Of a stretch of DNA of 64,000 nucleotides, positions 34,306 to 44,530 are shown piece after piece (within the stretch, counting starts at the first letter, position 1; the number at the start of each line of letters is the position of its first letter). The stretch comes from Melioribacter sp051488665 (GTDB lineage: Bacteria > Bacteroidota > Ignavibacteria > Ignavibacteriales > Melioribacteraceae): positions 186,001-250,000 of the forward strand of contig NZ_JBPSEG010000001.1 of assembly GCF_051488665.1 (NCBI RefSeq), written 5' to 3'. The notes beneath the pieces were generated by a model. It did not search any database. It saw nothing but the letters and a program-made list of their open reading frames with translations, and was not told where the DNA came from. Position numbers and translations under genes: made by a program.

Positions 34306-36426
34306 TTAATCGGCAAATACCCAAATGAAACATGAGCCGCCTTTACGGTCGGGACGCGCTCCTTCCGAATCTGCGGAGCATAAACTTCCCGCATACGGAT
34401 CTGCAAACAAATATTTGTGCGTTTTCAAAGACATCAACATTATTTCTCCTCTCAACATATCAATCCATTGAAACGTCGAAGCGGAACCGTTTTCTTCCTT
34501 ATCAATTCTGACCTCAGCCATTCCTCCCAAATTCTTTACTGTTACATAACCGCCCGTGGCAACAGATTGCAAAGCAATGCGCCCATCGCCTTTGTCGATC
34601 ACGCGGAACAATCCATTCTCTCCTTCTGCAAATTTACTGTCGATTGGAACCGGTCTTAAAAAGTTTTTCCAATTAACAAGAATTGTACTGTCAGCGAGAC
34701 TAATCAATTTTATTGTTTTGTTATAAGGAATCGGCTTAGTTAAACCTTTGCATCTTGGTTCTATTATTTCGAAGTAGTCGAAATCCGCAAAGCCGCCTTC
34801 GTTACCTCCCTTATTAAAATTGAAAAGCGCATAACGGACGCCCTGGAAAGTTTTAAGCTGATACGGCAATATTATTTTGTCGTCAATGGTAATATAATTT
34901 TCTCCGTCCGTACTGTAACTCAAATAAGCAAAATCTTCGTCGAAGTTACAATATGCCCGCAGCCATATTTTATTCGTCACAGGGATTAAATTAATTTTTT
35001 TCTGTTTTTGTTGATTATAATACTGAAGACGGTTATCGCCATCTTTGTTTTTAGTTATTCCTATCCATGCATAAGGCAGATTCAAAAGAGCCAAACCGGC
35101 TATATCGCCCCGTTTCAGATTCGATATATCGACAAGCGTAACAGCGTACGATTCGGGACCTACGGCTCTCTGAGTAAGAGTATTTCTGGCATACCAGAAC
35201 GATTCGGCGGGCATCGAATGAAGCCGTAAAAATCCTTTGCGTTCATTCAACGACCATTTTTCGTCAACTGGGGCATGATTCCACTGCCATGCGTTTTTTA
35301 ATTCCGGCCCGTCGAAATTATCGTCTTTTTCAAATGGCGCGGAAATTCCGGATTTAACCGATGTAAGCGGTTTACGCCAGCTTTTGGGCGAACGTTTAAG
35401 ATTTCCCGGCAATCCCATATAAGGCCAGCCGCCTTTCCATGTTACGGGACTCAATACGGTAACCCTGCCAATCGAATTATAATCCATCATAGAAAAACCC
35501 CACCACTCGCCTTTATCTGTTTCTACAATGCCTCCCTGATGCATCGGAATACATCCGACATGATTTGCAGGCGCTTTTGTTAAATTAAAAGGCGGTCCGT
35601 TTTTAGTGTCCCACAAACGCCATGTTGTTCCCATACCCATATTTTCTTCTGCGCTCATAACATTTATTTCATAGGAACCGTATGGATTGTCCGCCCTGGC
35701 GCATACCTGATAACAAACCGGGTCCCAGTTCGTGATTGTTATGTAATATTTACCGTCGATTTTATAGAAATGGCATCCTTCGCCGGCTCCGCTGCCTGCC
35801 GGTATGATAATTTTTTCGGTGCCAGGAATAATATCCGTTAAATCTGCATTTAACTCGGCAATCCGTATTTCGTCATAACCCCACACGACGTATATTTTAC
35901 CGTCGTCGTCAAATAAAACGGATAGATCGTGTAAGGAAACATTCATTTGATAATGCTCCCACGGACCAGCCGGGTCCGTACTTTTGAAGACCTGAGTCTT
36001 ATGCCTGTTAACGTTGCTGAAGATATAAAACATCCCATTATTATATCTTATGCAGGGCGCCCAAAAACCTTGTCCGTAAATCTCTTTGCCTTCTTCAAGT
36101 CGGAATTCCGGTCCCAGATCCAATCTCCCGCACGCATATCCCAATAACTTCCAATTTACCAGGTCTTTCGAATGAAGAACCGGTAAGCCGGGCATTGTAT
36201 GCATTGTCGTGCCGGTCATATAATAATCGCTGCCAACTCGAATCAAATCCGGATCGGAAAATTCTTCATAAAAAATAGGATTAGTAAAAGTCCCGTTACC
36301 GTTGTCAGCATGCCACGTGGAATTTGTCGAGTCGCTCTGCCTCGGGATAAATGTCTGTCCCGGTAAGTTTATATTGGATATACAGAAGACAGTCAAAGCA
36401 AAGAGAGTAATTTTATAGAGTCTCAT
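34306..36426 (-). CDS. Exported GH43 enzyme with C-terminal beta-trefoil-like domain
   Basis: A 706-residue enzyme with a signal peptide (end LPGQ), a GH43 propeller (about 45-350), a beta-sandwich (about 370-560) and a C-terminal domain (about 570-706) whose repeats such as GDGRIALQSVATGGYV and LMSLKTHKYLFAD suggest a fascin-like or AbfB-like trefoil. The catalytic Asp is in EFSDPDL, the second in LHDLSVLFDDDG, and the acid Glu in GEGCHFYK. There is no T9SS tail, so it probably stays in the periplasm, unlike its immediate GH43 neighbour. Likely a beta-xylosidase or arabinofuranosidase on xylooligosaccharides. Confidence 0.9.
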   Translation of the reverse strand: MRLYKITLFALTVFCISNINLPGQTFIPRQSDSTNSTWHADNGNGTFTNPIFYEEFSDPDLIRVGSDYYMTGTTMHTMPGLPVLHSKDLVNWKLLGYACGRLDLGPEFRLEEGKEIYGQGFWAPCIRYNNGMFYIFSNVNRHKTQVFKSTDPAGPWEHYQMNVSLHDLSVLFDDDGKIYVVWGYDEIRIAELNADLTDIIPGTEKIIIPAGSGAGEGCHFYKIDGKYYITITNWDPVCYQVCARADNPYGSYEINVMSAEENMGMGTTWRLWDTKNGPPFNLTKAPANHVGCIPMHQGGIVETDKGEWWGFSMMDYNSIGRVTVLSPVTWKGGWPYMGLPGNLKRSPKSWRKPLTSVKSGISAPFEKDDNFDGPELKNAWQWNHAPVDEKWSLNERKGFLRLHSMPAESFWYARNTLTQRAVGPESYAVTLVDISNLKRGDIAGLALLNLPYAWIGITKNKDGDNRLQYYNQQKQKKINLIPVTNKIWLRAYCNFDEDFAYLSYSTDGENYITIDDKIILPYQLKTFQGVRYALFNFNKGGNEGGFADFDYFEIIEPRCKGLTKPIPYNKTIKLISLADSTILVNWKNFLRPVPIDSKFAEGENGLFRVIDKGDGRIALQSVATGGYVTVKNLGGMAEVRIDKEENGSASTFQWIDMLRGEIMLMSLKTHKYLFADPYAGSLCSADSEGARPDRKGGSCFIWVFAD

Positions 36427-36466
36427 ACAAGATAGTTCCCGCGATATATTGATTCGACAAATTAAA

Positions 36467-38398
36467 TTATTTTAACGGCAACCAGACTTTCATTTTCCCG
36501 ACGCCTCTGTTCGACCAGAGATAGTAAGGTATCATCTTAATTTTATTGCCGTCGTTTTCGATAATTACTGCCTTAGTTTTTTCCGACAATATTTTCTCTT
36601 CTTTAACGGAGATTTTTGAATTCCGTGTAATGAATACATTTGAAAAGTTTTGGTTATCCGCTTCTTCCGCACAGTAAACGAACGGTCCCAATTCAATTGC
36701 TGCCTTATTTCTGTCATCTTTTACTTTTTCGTTTGCAGTTACTTTTTTGACTTCGCCGGGAAGCAACAATTCAACTTTGTCGCCTTTCTCCCAGAGTTTG
36801 GTAATAACCGCGTAACCCGACGAGATATTCAGACTTTGCTCTTCGCCGTTGACAAGCAATTTAATTTTTCCGTTTTGTTTGTTCGCGTAACGGTAGAGAT
36901 CGCCGGGCAGCGGAATATTTCTCGACCATCCGGGTATTCTTATTTTTAATGTAAATTGCGCTGTAATCTGAGGTTCTATATTTAATGTAACTTTGTAATC
37001 CAAAGGATAAGAAGTTTTTTGAATAATCCGGACGTTTTTGTTTCCTAATTCGATATCGGCTTTACTGCCTACAAACAGATTTACAAACAGAGTATCGTCG
37101 TCAACCGAATAGATCAGACCCGGGAGCGACGGGATAAACCGTATGAGATTTGTAGGACAGCAAGAACAATCGAACCAGGATTGTCGCGTACATGCTCCTC
37201 TATTAAATTTATATACACCGTCGGATTCCAGGGGATTGGGATAAAAGAAATTTTTTCCGTCGAGCGATATGCCGGAGAGCAAACCGTTGTAGAGGGTGCG
37301 TTCGAGCACATCCATAAATTTTGAATCGCCGGTCATTCTGAATAAACGGTAATTCCAGTAAACGCTGCCGATAGCGGCGCATGTTTCGCCGTAGGCAGTC
37401 AGATTAGGCAATTCGTAATCGTCGCCGAAGGCTTCTCCTTCGTGACGCGCTCCCAAGCCGCCGGTAATGTACGTCTTTTTATTTACTACGTTATCCCACA
37501 ATGTAAAAACAGCTTTTCTGTAATCCTCGTCATCGTGCAGAGCGGCAATATCTGTCATTGCGGCGTACATGTAAAGAGCGCGTACGGCGTGACCTACAGC
37601 TTCTTTCTGCTCCAATAACGGTATGTGATCCTGAGCGTATTCTCCGTATAATTTATGAGTTGTAGAATCGCCTCTGATATCGAGGAAAAACTTTGCCAGT
37701 TCCATATATTCTTTTTTGCCGGTAATCTGGTAAAGTTTAATCAGACCGGTTTCCACAATTTGATGACCCGGCGGTTTTCTGAGTTTATCCGGTCCGAAAG
37801 TTTGAACCAACAGGTCTGCGTTTTTAATTGCAATATCGAGAAAATTTCTTTTACCGGTAGCGTAATAATGAGCGGCTGCGGCTTCGAAAAGATGACCGCT
37901 GTTATAAAGCTCGTGACTGCTTTCGAGACTTTCCCACCTTTTAGAAGGCGGTTTTACCCACCATGCAGGCGGCTTTTGAGGATTTATAGTAAACCAGGTT
38001 GTCAAATAACCGTCTTCTTCCTGTCCAGTTTTTATAATCGCAATAACCGAGTCTATATAATCTTCAAGTTCTTTATTTGGACTGCTTACCAACGAATACG
38101 AAGCCCCTTCGATAATTTTATAAAGGTCGGTATCGTCAAAAGGCATTTCCCCTCTGTATTCTCCTTTCTTCTTGCCGCCCGCAACAAGAAAGTTGTCCAT
38201 TCTGCCTTCTTCTTCGCACTTTTCGAAGGCATATTTGATGGTGGTTTCCTGAATTGTTTTGATTTTTGGCAGCCAGAAATCGTCGTTGACAGTCACGTTC
38301 CTTATATCGACCGGAGATATACGGTATCCGCTCCGCTTAATTTTGTCTTGCGGGAATATTAAAGAAGAAAGGAGCAGTATGAAAGCGATGATTTTCAT
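36467..38398 (-). CDS. GH127 beta-L-arabinofuranosidase-like (DUF1680), exported
   Basis: A 643-residue (alpha/alpha)6-barrel protein with a signal peptide (end IFPQ). The zinc-cysteine site of the HypBA1 type is intact: E338 and C340 in YGETCAAIG and C413/C414 in CSCCPTN, where C413 matches the nucleophile. GGLGARHEGEAFG is another family block. Characterised members remove beta-L-arabinofuranose; many relatives act on other sugars, so the substrate here is a guess, perhaps an arabinose decoration of arabinoxylan. It has no T9SS tail, so periplasmic. It starts 22 bp after the stop of the SGNH esterase gene. Confidence 0.9.
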   Translation of the reverse strand: MKIIAFILLLSSLIFPQDKIKRSGYRISPVDIRNVTVNDDFWLPKIKTIQETTIKYAFEKCEEEGRMDNFLVAGGKKKGEYRGEMPFDDTDLYKIIEGASYSLVSSPNKELEDYIDSVIAIIKTGQEEDGYLTTWFTINPQKPPAWWVKPPSKRWESLESSHELYNSGHLFEAAAAHYYATGKRNFLDIAIKNADLLVQTFGPDKLRKPPGHQIVETGLIKLYQITGKKEYMELAKFFLDIRGDSTTHKLYGEYAQDHIPLLEQKEAVGHAVRALYMYAAMTDIAALHDDEDYRKAVFTLWDNVVNKKTYITGGLGARHEGEAFGDDYELPNLTAYGETCAAIGSVYWNYRLFRMTGDSKFMDVLERTLYNGLLSGISLDGKNFFYPNPLESDGVYKFNRGACTRQSWFDCSCCPTNLIRFIPSLPGLIYSVDDDTLFVNLFVGSKADIELGNKNVRIIQKTSYPLDYKVTLNIEPQITAQFTLKIRIPGWSRNIPLPGDLYRYANKQNGKIKLLVNGEEQSLNISSGYAVITKLWEKGDKVELLLPGEVKKVTANEKVKDDRNKAAIELGPFVYCAEEADNQNFSNVFITRNSKISVKEEKILSEKTKAVIIENDGNKIKMIPYYLWSNRGVGKMKVWLPLK

Positions 38399-38420
38399 TT
38401 GTATTTCCTATGTTTTGAAT

Positions 38421-40421
38421 CTATTTCATAAGAATAATTTTTTTGGAATCGGCATTATCGCCTACCGCAAGTTTACAAATATAAATACCGCTGGATAACT
38501 TTTTTGCGTCGAAATTATATGAATAGACTCCCGCCGTCTTAAAGCCTTCAAACAGAGTAATAATTTCCTTTCCAAGCAAATCGTAAATTTTCAACGATAC
38601 TTTGTTGGCTTTGTTAATTGTAAATGATATTCTGGTTGTCGGATTGAAAGGATTCGGGTAGTTTTGTTCGAGTATGAATCCCACTTTTTTTTCGTAATTA
38701 TTTTGTTCTTGAATATCCGTAGCGTCGCATAAATTGATTGCCGTGTCGCCTTCGCCAAGCGGATAAAACTGTATACCGGAAACAGCCAATTTATCCAATG
38801 CCGCTCCGTCTTCTCTATACGATACCTTAATAATATGTTCGCCGCTTTCCAATTCAAAACTATCCAATAGTTTCCATTCCCAACCGTTTGAAGCCAAACC
38901 GTTGTACATTCGGTAATCTTGGTTGTCTACGCTAATCCAGAATGAATCGTCGTTATAAGTGGGACAATTAACTCGGGCTAACAAATAATAAACTCCCGAC
39001 GTATCAATTGAAAACGGTACCGTAATAATATTTTCATCTCCTGTCGGGGCTTGATTTAAACTTTCAAGTCCGTCACGGATTGTTACATATTTGCCGTTGG
39101 AGGCATTGTCGTCTTCAATAATTTGCCAATTACCTCCCACAGTGCCGCACTCGGATTCGAGAAATAGAGATTGAGATTGGTCTTCGACAATCAGAGAATC
39201 GGTTTTGGTAAACAAACTCAGATCGACAGCTTCAGCCATCATTCTGTGTCCCGTTTCGTTAGGATGAAGACGGTCGCCCGTGTCGGCTTCGGGTAAAAGA
39301 CTCAATGTATCTTCAGGATTTCTTAAAGCTCTGTCCATGTCGATAACCGCGTCGAAATACCCGCTCGTTCTTATCCATTCGTTCACTTTTTGTCTTGCGG
39401 CTTCGTGCGTTTCCGAGTAATAAAACGAGCCTTTCATTGGCAGGAGAGTCGCCCCGTAAACATAAATGCCTTTTGAATGCGCATGATAAATCATCTGTTT
39501 ATATGCTTCGATTAAATCGTCGGCAACGTCAATACTGTTCGAACCGCCGATATCGTTAATCCCTTCCAGTATAATTAACCATCTAACGCCGTTCTGATTA
39601 AGAACGTCTCTTTCGAATCTGCTTAGGGCTGACGGTCCGAGACATTGTCTTAATACGCAATTTCCTCCTATGCCCGCATTCAGCACAGCAACTTGTTTTG
39701 TTTCCGGATTGGCTTGTAATCTTTTTGCAAGTTCGTCAGGCCAGCGGTTCTGTTTGTTCGTTCCCGATCCTCTGCCGTCTGTTATCGAATTGCCGAGCGT
39801 TACGACTGCGAAGGCTGAATCCGGAGCCAATACATCAATTGTATTGATTACGTACCAATGATCAGTTGTTACCGCGCCCGCAAAATCTTCTTTATCAACG
39901 TTATTTCCGGTAAGAATATACGATGTTGTTCTCGAACCCGGATGCCCTGTTACGTCGCTGGAAGTATTGCCAAAATAGATTGTAATTGCAATGTCGGTCA
40001 AAGGAGTTAAGTCGAATTCAAGCGGGTCCGAAATGACGGCAGAACCCGCCGCCATTGTTACGTTCGGCTTGCCGTTAAACGTAAGAGCTTTATCCGTCGA
40101 TTTATCGATTACTCCGCTTCCTTTCGATACGGCAATATGAACTGCATTCATCGTAACAGGCGAACTGCTGAATTCATTGGAAAAGCGGACTCTCAACACA
40201 TCGCCTCCTAACGAAACCCGCACGATTTGACGAATAGTATTATTTGTCAATCCCGGAGGGTCCGGCGGATTATTCTGAGGTTCCACCAACTGCGGCGAAG
40301 TTGTCCACGTACCGACCCATTTCTTATTATCCGTTTGTCCGTATACCGTTATACATGTTATAAGCATCAGTATCAGGAAATATTTTTCTACGACGACTGA
40401 AATTTTCAAAATATTATTCAT
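38421..40421 (-). CDS. Secreted SGNH/GDSL esterase with sugar-binding module and T9SS tail
   Basis: A 666-residue secreted protein: signal peptide (end VYGQ), an N-terminal beta-jelly-roll (about 30-190), an SGNH hydrolase domain (about 205-410) with S212 in LGNSITDG, a Gly/Asn pair in GIGGNC and GINDIGG, and the Asp-His pair in DRLHPNETGH, then a galactose-binding-like module (about 425-560) and a T9SS domain (YPNPFNPTTR, ILMK). Likely an acetyl esterase acting on acetylated xylan at the cell surface; the substrate is inferred from neighbours. It lies 63 bp after the GH3 gene. Confidence 0.88.
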   Translation of the reverse strand: MNNILKISVVVEKYFLILMLITCITVYGQTDNKKWVGTWTTSPQLVEPQNNPPDPPGLTNNTIRQIVRVSLGGDVLRVRFSNEFSSSPVTMNAVHIAVSKGSGVIDKSTDKALTFNGKPNVTMAAGSAVISDPLEFDLTPLTDIAITIYFGNTSSDVTGHPGSRTTSYILTGNNVDKEDFAGAVTTDHWYVINTIDVLAPDSAFAVVTLGNSITDGRGSGTNKQNRWPDELAKRLQANPETKQVAVLNAGIGGNCVLRQCLGPSALSRFERDVLNQNGVRWLIILEGINDIGGSNSIDVADDLIEAYKQMIYHAHSKGIYVYGATLLPMKGSFYYSETHEAARQKVNEWIRTSGYFDAVIDMDRALRNPEDTLSLLPEADTGDRLHPNETGHRMMAEAVDLSLFTKTDSLIVEDQSQSLFLESECGTVGGNWQIIEDDNASNGKYVTIRDGLESLNQAPTGDENIITVPFSIDTSGVYYLLARVNCPTYNDDSFWISVDNQDYRMYNGLASNGWEWKLLDSFELESGEHIIKVSYREDGAALDKLAVSGIQFYPLGEGDTAINLCDATDIQEQNNYEKKVGFILEQNYPNPFNPTTRISFTINKANKVSLKIYDLLGKEIITLFEGFKTAGVYSYNFDAKKLSSGIYICKLAVGDNADSKKIILMK

Positions 40422-40484
40422 CCGTAATTCCCTTATGAATTTTTTGTTATAATTATTTAGTAAAATATTTTTTACGCCTGCTTT

Positions 40485-43271
40485 TTATTTAATAATAATT
40501 TTATCGCTCAACCGGATATCTTCCGAAGAACTGCCGACCAAAATTTCCCATGCGCCTTTTTCGACTACAAAATCATTCTCGTTTGTACTGTAGAATGCAA
40601 ACTCATTTACAGGGATTTTAAATTCCAATATCTTGCTTTCTCCCGTTTGCAGAGTTAACCTTCGGAATCTTTTTAATTGTTTACGGGAAACCTTAAATTT
40701 AGCGTCCTTACAGCTTGTATAGATCTGGACAACCTCGTCGCCAGTACGATTGCCAACGTTAGTAAGCCTGAACTGTAATGAAAGCGTGTCCGTTTCATTC
40801 AGGATATTGTTTTCAATTTTCAGACTGTCATATTTAAAGGTTGTATACGATAAGCCGTGACCGAACGGGAACAGCGCCGGTTTATTTAAATACATGTAGG
40901 TTCTGGGATTATTAATTAGGTCGTAATCCGACATGGGCGGTAATTGATCCGTGGAAGCGTAAAAAGTTTGAGGTAATTTACCGCTGGGATTATAATCTCC
41001 GAAAAGGACATCGGCTAGCGCTCGTCCTCCGAATTCGCCGTTGTACCAGTTTTCCACTATAGCCCTGGCATATTTTTCCGTTCCTGCCATTGCAATCGGT
41101 CCTCCGTTAATCAGAACAACAATTATATTGGGATTAACCTCCGCTACAAGTTCAATCAGTTCCCTTTGAACCGGGGGCAGTTCGATTTCTTCTCTGTCGA
41201 GTTCCTCCTGGGACAAGCCGGGCGAGATGCCCAGCGTTAAAATAACAAGGTCATTTTCAGCCGCTAACTTTTTCGCGTTATCAAAATCTTTTTGTCCCAA
41301 ATCCCATGTTAATCTTGCAGTAGCTCCCAAAGAATTATCAAAATATTCGAACACGAAATTGTACTTTTTACCCGGCAGTAATTTAACTTTGGCGGCGATT
41401 GGCTTTTCTCCGTGTTCTTTCCAATCGTCAATAATCAATTCATTATCGATATAAAGCCGGGCGCCGTCGTCGCAGCTTGTGCCGATATAGTTAATGGTAT
41501 CGGGAGGAATGATAGTCCCTTTCCATCTCACTGAAAATTTATCGGACGGCACTCCATCGGCGGGAGAGTTCATACCGAAGACAAAATTAATTTGCGAGTC
41601 TATTCTGGTTTTAACGGGCTTCCCTTCCAAATTCATATTATCAAAGTATTCTCCGATTATTCCTTTTGTTCCTTTCCCATCAACGACGTCAAAGTATTTC
41701 GTTTCGATAGGAATCAGCAGCCTGCTGCCGATGCCGCATCCTTTTGTATGCTCGACTTTAATATTCAAAGAATCGGCTTTGCTTTTTATTCCTTCGAGAG
41801 GACTTATCAGAACATTCGGGTAACCGCTGTAAATCCCCAGCTGCGCTTCTTTTGCATTCGGGCCAATTACCGCAATAGATTTTACTTTGTTTTTATCTAT
41901 CGGTAAAATTCCATCGTTTTTCAAAAGAGTAACAGCTTTTCGCGCGGCTTCCAGAGCCAGTTCTCTGTTTTCTTTGCTGTCTAATTTATCTTGACCTATT
42001 GAAGAATACGGTACAATTTCAGGAGGGTCGAACTCGCCCAATCTGAAGCGCGCCGACAACGTTCTGAACAGCGCCCTGTCGATATCTTTTATGCTAAGTA
42101 GTCCTTCTTCGAGAGCGTCTTTTATATATAGTCGATACGCTTGACCGCAATTTAAATCACACCCGGCAAGTATACTGCGCGCTACGGCTTCAGCTCCAGA
42201 TTCAAAAAATTTATGTCCGTAAATCATATCGTGAATCGCCCCGCAGTCCGACACTACATAGCCTTCAAATCCCCATTGACGTCTTAACAAATCGGTCATC
42301 AAAAATAAATTCGCATTACTCGGCACATGATTCAGTTCATTGTAAGCTCCCATTATTGAGTATGCTTTTCCCTCGATTATGGCGCTCTTAAATGCGGGCA
42401 AATAATATTCATAAAGGCTTCTCATGTCGACGTCAGACGAGCCGGTATGTCTTCTTTCCTCTTCGTTATTTGCAATAAAATGTTTAGGGGTGGCGACGGT
42501 TTTTAAATAATAAGGATGGTCGCCCTGCATTCCTTTAATAAATTCAACTCCCATTCTGGATAAAAGATAAGGGTCTTCGCCGTACGATTCTTCGTTTCTG
42601 CCCCAACGCGGGTCTCTGGCTATATTAATTGTAGGACTCCAGTATGTCAGTCCTTTCCCTTTTAACTTATTAAAGGCTCTGGCTTCGTCCGAAATAGCCG
42701 TTGCAATTCGATAAACCAAATCCGGTTCCCATGTAGCTCCCAATGCGATTGCCTGAGGAAACGAAGTGGCGCCTTCTTCCAACACACCGTGCAAAGCTTC
42801 GCTCCAATAATTATACGCTTTCAAACCGAGTCGTGGAATTGCATCGGTTTGATTCGTCAATTGCGAAATCTTTTCGTCCCTTGTCATCAGAGCTATCATG
42901 TCGTTTAATCGATCTTTATAGGATCCGGGCTTATATACATTTACAATCACATTGTTAGAGTCAATAACTTTATCGTTCTTTCTTAACGTATACTTAAAAA
43001 GATAATAACCCGGACGCGGAAATTTTACTTCTGTCTTGAATGCGGAAGGTTCCTCAATAAAAACTTTTGAATTGTTTATACATACCCAATTGAAATCGCA
43101 GCCGCCGTCCGATATTTCATACGATAAAGAATCGACGATTAAAGTCGCTGTTTTCTTTTCTTCCCAGTTAACGAAATAATAGCCGCCGGATTTTATATTC
43201 TGAGCGCATACATGAGTTTGAAGAGAAAAATAATAAAGAGTTAAAAAGAAGGTTAAGAAAAATTTATTCAT
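40485..43271 (-). CDS. Exported GH3 beta-xylosidase/beta-glucosidase with PA14 insert
   Basis: A 928-residue enzyme with signal peptide (end VCAQ), an unusual N-terminal beta domain (about 25-110), the GH3 barrel, the second alpha/beta domain with a PA14 module inserted (about 540-653, opening GIIGEYFDN), and a C-terminal Fn3-like domain. The nucleophile is D342 in VVSDCGAI; this SDCGAI form is common in beta-xylosidases of the family. KHFIANNEE and GRNEESYGEDP are further family blocks. No T9SS tail, so periplasmic. It would finish xylooligosaccharides to xylose. An 8-bp inverted repeat sits just upstream of the start. Confidence 0.92.
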   Translation of the reverse strand: MNKFFLTFFLTLYYFSLQTHVCAQNIKSGGYYFVNWEEKKTATLIVDSLSYEISDGGCDFNWVCINNSKVFIEEPSAFKTEVKFPRPGYYLFKYTLRKNDKVIDSNNVIVNVYKPGSYKDRLNDMIALMTRDEKISQLTNQTDAIPRLGLKAYNYWSEALHGVLEEGATSFPQAIALGATWEPDLVYRIATAISDEARAFNKLKGKGLTYWSPTINIARDPRWGRNEESYGEDPYLLSRMGVEFIKGMQGDHPYYLKTVATPKHFIANNEEERRHTGSSDVDMRSLYEYYLPAFKSAIIEGKAYSIMGAYNELNHVPSNANLFLMTDLLRRQWGFEGYVVSDCGAIHDMIYGHKFFESGAEAVARSILAGCDLNCGQAYRLYIKDALEEGLLSIKDIDRALFRTLSARFRLGEFDPPEIVPYSSIGQDKLDSKENRELALEAARKAVTLLKNDGILPIDKNKVKSIAVIGPNAKEAQLGIYSGYPNVLISPLEGIKSKADSLNIKVEHTKGCGIGSRLLIPIETKYFDVVDGKGTKGIIGEYFDNMNLEGKPVKTRIDSQINFVFGMNSPADGVPSDKFSVRWKGTIIPPDTINYIGTSCDDGARLYIDNELIIDDWKEHGEKPIAAKVKLLPGKKYNFVFEYFDNSLGATARLTWDLGQKDFDNAKKLAAENDLVILTLGISPGLSQEELDREEIELPPVQRELIELVAEVNPNIIVVLINGGPIAMAGTEKYARAIVENWYNGEFGGRALADVLFGDYNPSGKLPQTFYASTDQLPPMSDYDLINNPRTYMYLNKPALFPFGHGLSYTTFKYDSLKIENNILNETDTLSLQFRLTNVGNRTGDEVVQIYTSCKDAKFKVSRKQLKRFRRLTLQTGESKILEFKIPVNEFAFYSTNENDFVVEKGAWEILVGSSSEDIRLSDKIIIK

Positions 43272-43286
43272 ATATAATCCTTCCTT

Positions 43287-43309
43287 TAATGATTCCGATA
43301 ATCATTAAC
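43287..43309. repeat. Inverted repeat before the GH3 gene
   Basis: TTAATGAT and ATCATTAA form perfect 8-bp arms around TCCGATA, 16 bp before the GH3 start and 11 bp before the stop of the lactonase gene is passed. It could be an operator or a weak mRNA hairpin; it has no T-run. Confidence 0.4.
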
Positions 43310-43319
43310 AACCAATTTA

Positions 43320-44516
43320 TTACTTCAGAAAAAGTAATTTTGTAGAAGCCGTATAATTTCCGGCAGTCAACTTGCAGTAATATATACCGCTCGACAGCGA
43401 GCGCGCATTGAAGAATAAAGTATGAATGCCGGCGGGCTTTATTGAATCCTCCAAAGTAGTAACTTCGCGTCCCGTTTCGTCGTACAATTTAACCGAAACA
43501 CGGGCTCCGACTGGAATTGAATAAGTAATTCTTGTCGAAGGGTTAAAAGGATTCGGATAATTCTGATATAATTTAAATTCCCGCGGAATTAACTGCCCAT
43601 TGTTTTTGCTCGACGTAATCATCGGTCGTACTTTGAATACAGAATGTCCCGCTGTTATAAATAAAGTTTTGTAATCGTCTTCTCCCCATGCGCAATTTGA
43701 GGCCGAAACGTTGGAAGGCAAATTAATCTTTCCCAGCAATTCGGCTTCCGGGGATATTATCCAGACGGCGGAAGCGCAAGTAACGTAGAGATTTCCTTCC
43801 GGGTCCGTCTTCATACCGTCGGCGTATCCGTTTACGGGAATAGTATAAAAAAGCTTTTTGTTCGCAATTACCGAATCGTCTACAACATCCCATACGTAAA
43901 TTTTGTGCGCTCTGGAATCATTGACATATACTTTCGATTCGTCGGGCGAAAAACAAATTCCGTTTGGGAGCTCAAGTTTGTCGAGCAGTTGAATATTTCC
44001 CGTAGGACTTATTCTGTAAATGCCGTTAAACGTAAGTTCTTTATTTTTATATCCGCCCGGTATGTTAAAGTCAGGGTCGGTAAAGAAAATCGAGCCGTCG
44101 GATTTAACAACGAGGTCGTTCGGACTGTTAAAGCGTTTGCCTTCGTATCTTTCTGCCAATGGCGTCTGCGATCCGTCTTTTTCGAAACGCACAACCCGCC
44201 TCAATCCCATCTGTCCGGCTATCAATCTGCCATCTAAATCATAAGTCAATCCGTTTGTACTGTCCGACGGATCAAGATAAATTTCTTTGCCGCTCTCAGG
44301 CGTCCATCTGTAAATTTTATTTCCTTTAATATCGGAAAAAAGCAAGCCTATCTCTTTGTTCCAGACAGGTCCTTCGGGTTGTTCGATATCGGTTGCAATT
44401 TCTTCCAATTCTGCATTTGTATCGATAACAATTTGTGCTTTGACATTGCGTGTCATAGTTACGAAGAACAACAAGCACAGTATATAACTTACGAAGATCA
44501 AAATTTTTTTGTTCAT
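43320..44516 (-). CDS. Secreted SMP-30/gluconolactonase-family protein with T9SS tail
   Basis: A 398-residue six-bladed propeller of the SMP-30/gluconolaconase/LRE family with a signal peptide (end VKAQ) and a T9SS domain (YPNPFNPSTR, LLFLK). The metal ligands of the family are recognisable: Glu in QPEGPVW, Asn in FNSPNDLV, Asn in ELPNGICF and Asp in YVNDSRAH. Members hydrolyse sugar lactones. An exported, surface-bound form in a xylan locus could open aldonolactones produced by oxidative attack or a lactone of glucuronate; this is inference. It lies 14 bp after the DUF362 gene stop. Confidence 0.85.
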   Translation of the reverse strand: MNKKILIFVSYILCLLFFVTMTRNVKAQIVIDTNAELEEIATDIEQPEGPVWNKEIGLLFSDIKGNKIYRWTPESGKEIYLDPSDSTNGLTYDLDGRLIAGQMGLRRVVRFEKDGSQTPLAERYEGKRFNSPNDLVVKSDGSIFFTDPDFNIPGGYKNKELTFNGIYRISPTGNIQLLDKLELPNGICFSPDESKVYVNDSRAHKIYVWDVVDDSVIANKKLFYTIPVNGYADGMKTDPEGNLYVTCASAVWIISPEAELLGKINLPSNVSASNCAWGEDDYKTLFITAGHSVFKVRPMITSSKNNGQLIPREFKLYQNYPNPFNPSTRITYSIPVGARVSVKLYDETGREVTTLEDSIKPAGIHTLFFNARSLSSGIYYCKLTAGNYTASTKLLFLK

Positions 44517-44530
44517 ATTGAATAACTTAC

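Noticed and set aside
34284..34406. Longer GH43 start overlapping the neighbouring GH43 gene
   Set aside because: The signal peptide begins only at 34283 and the longer form would overlap the upstream gene by 101 bp.
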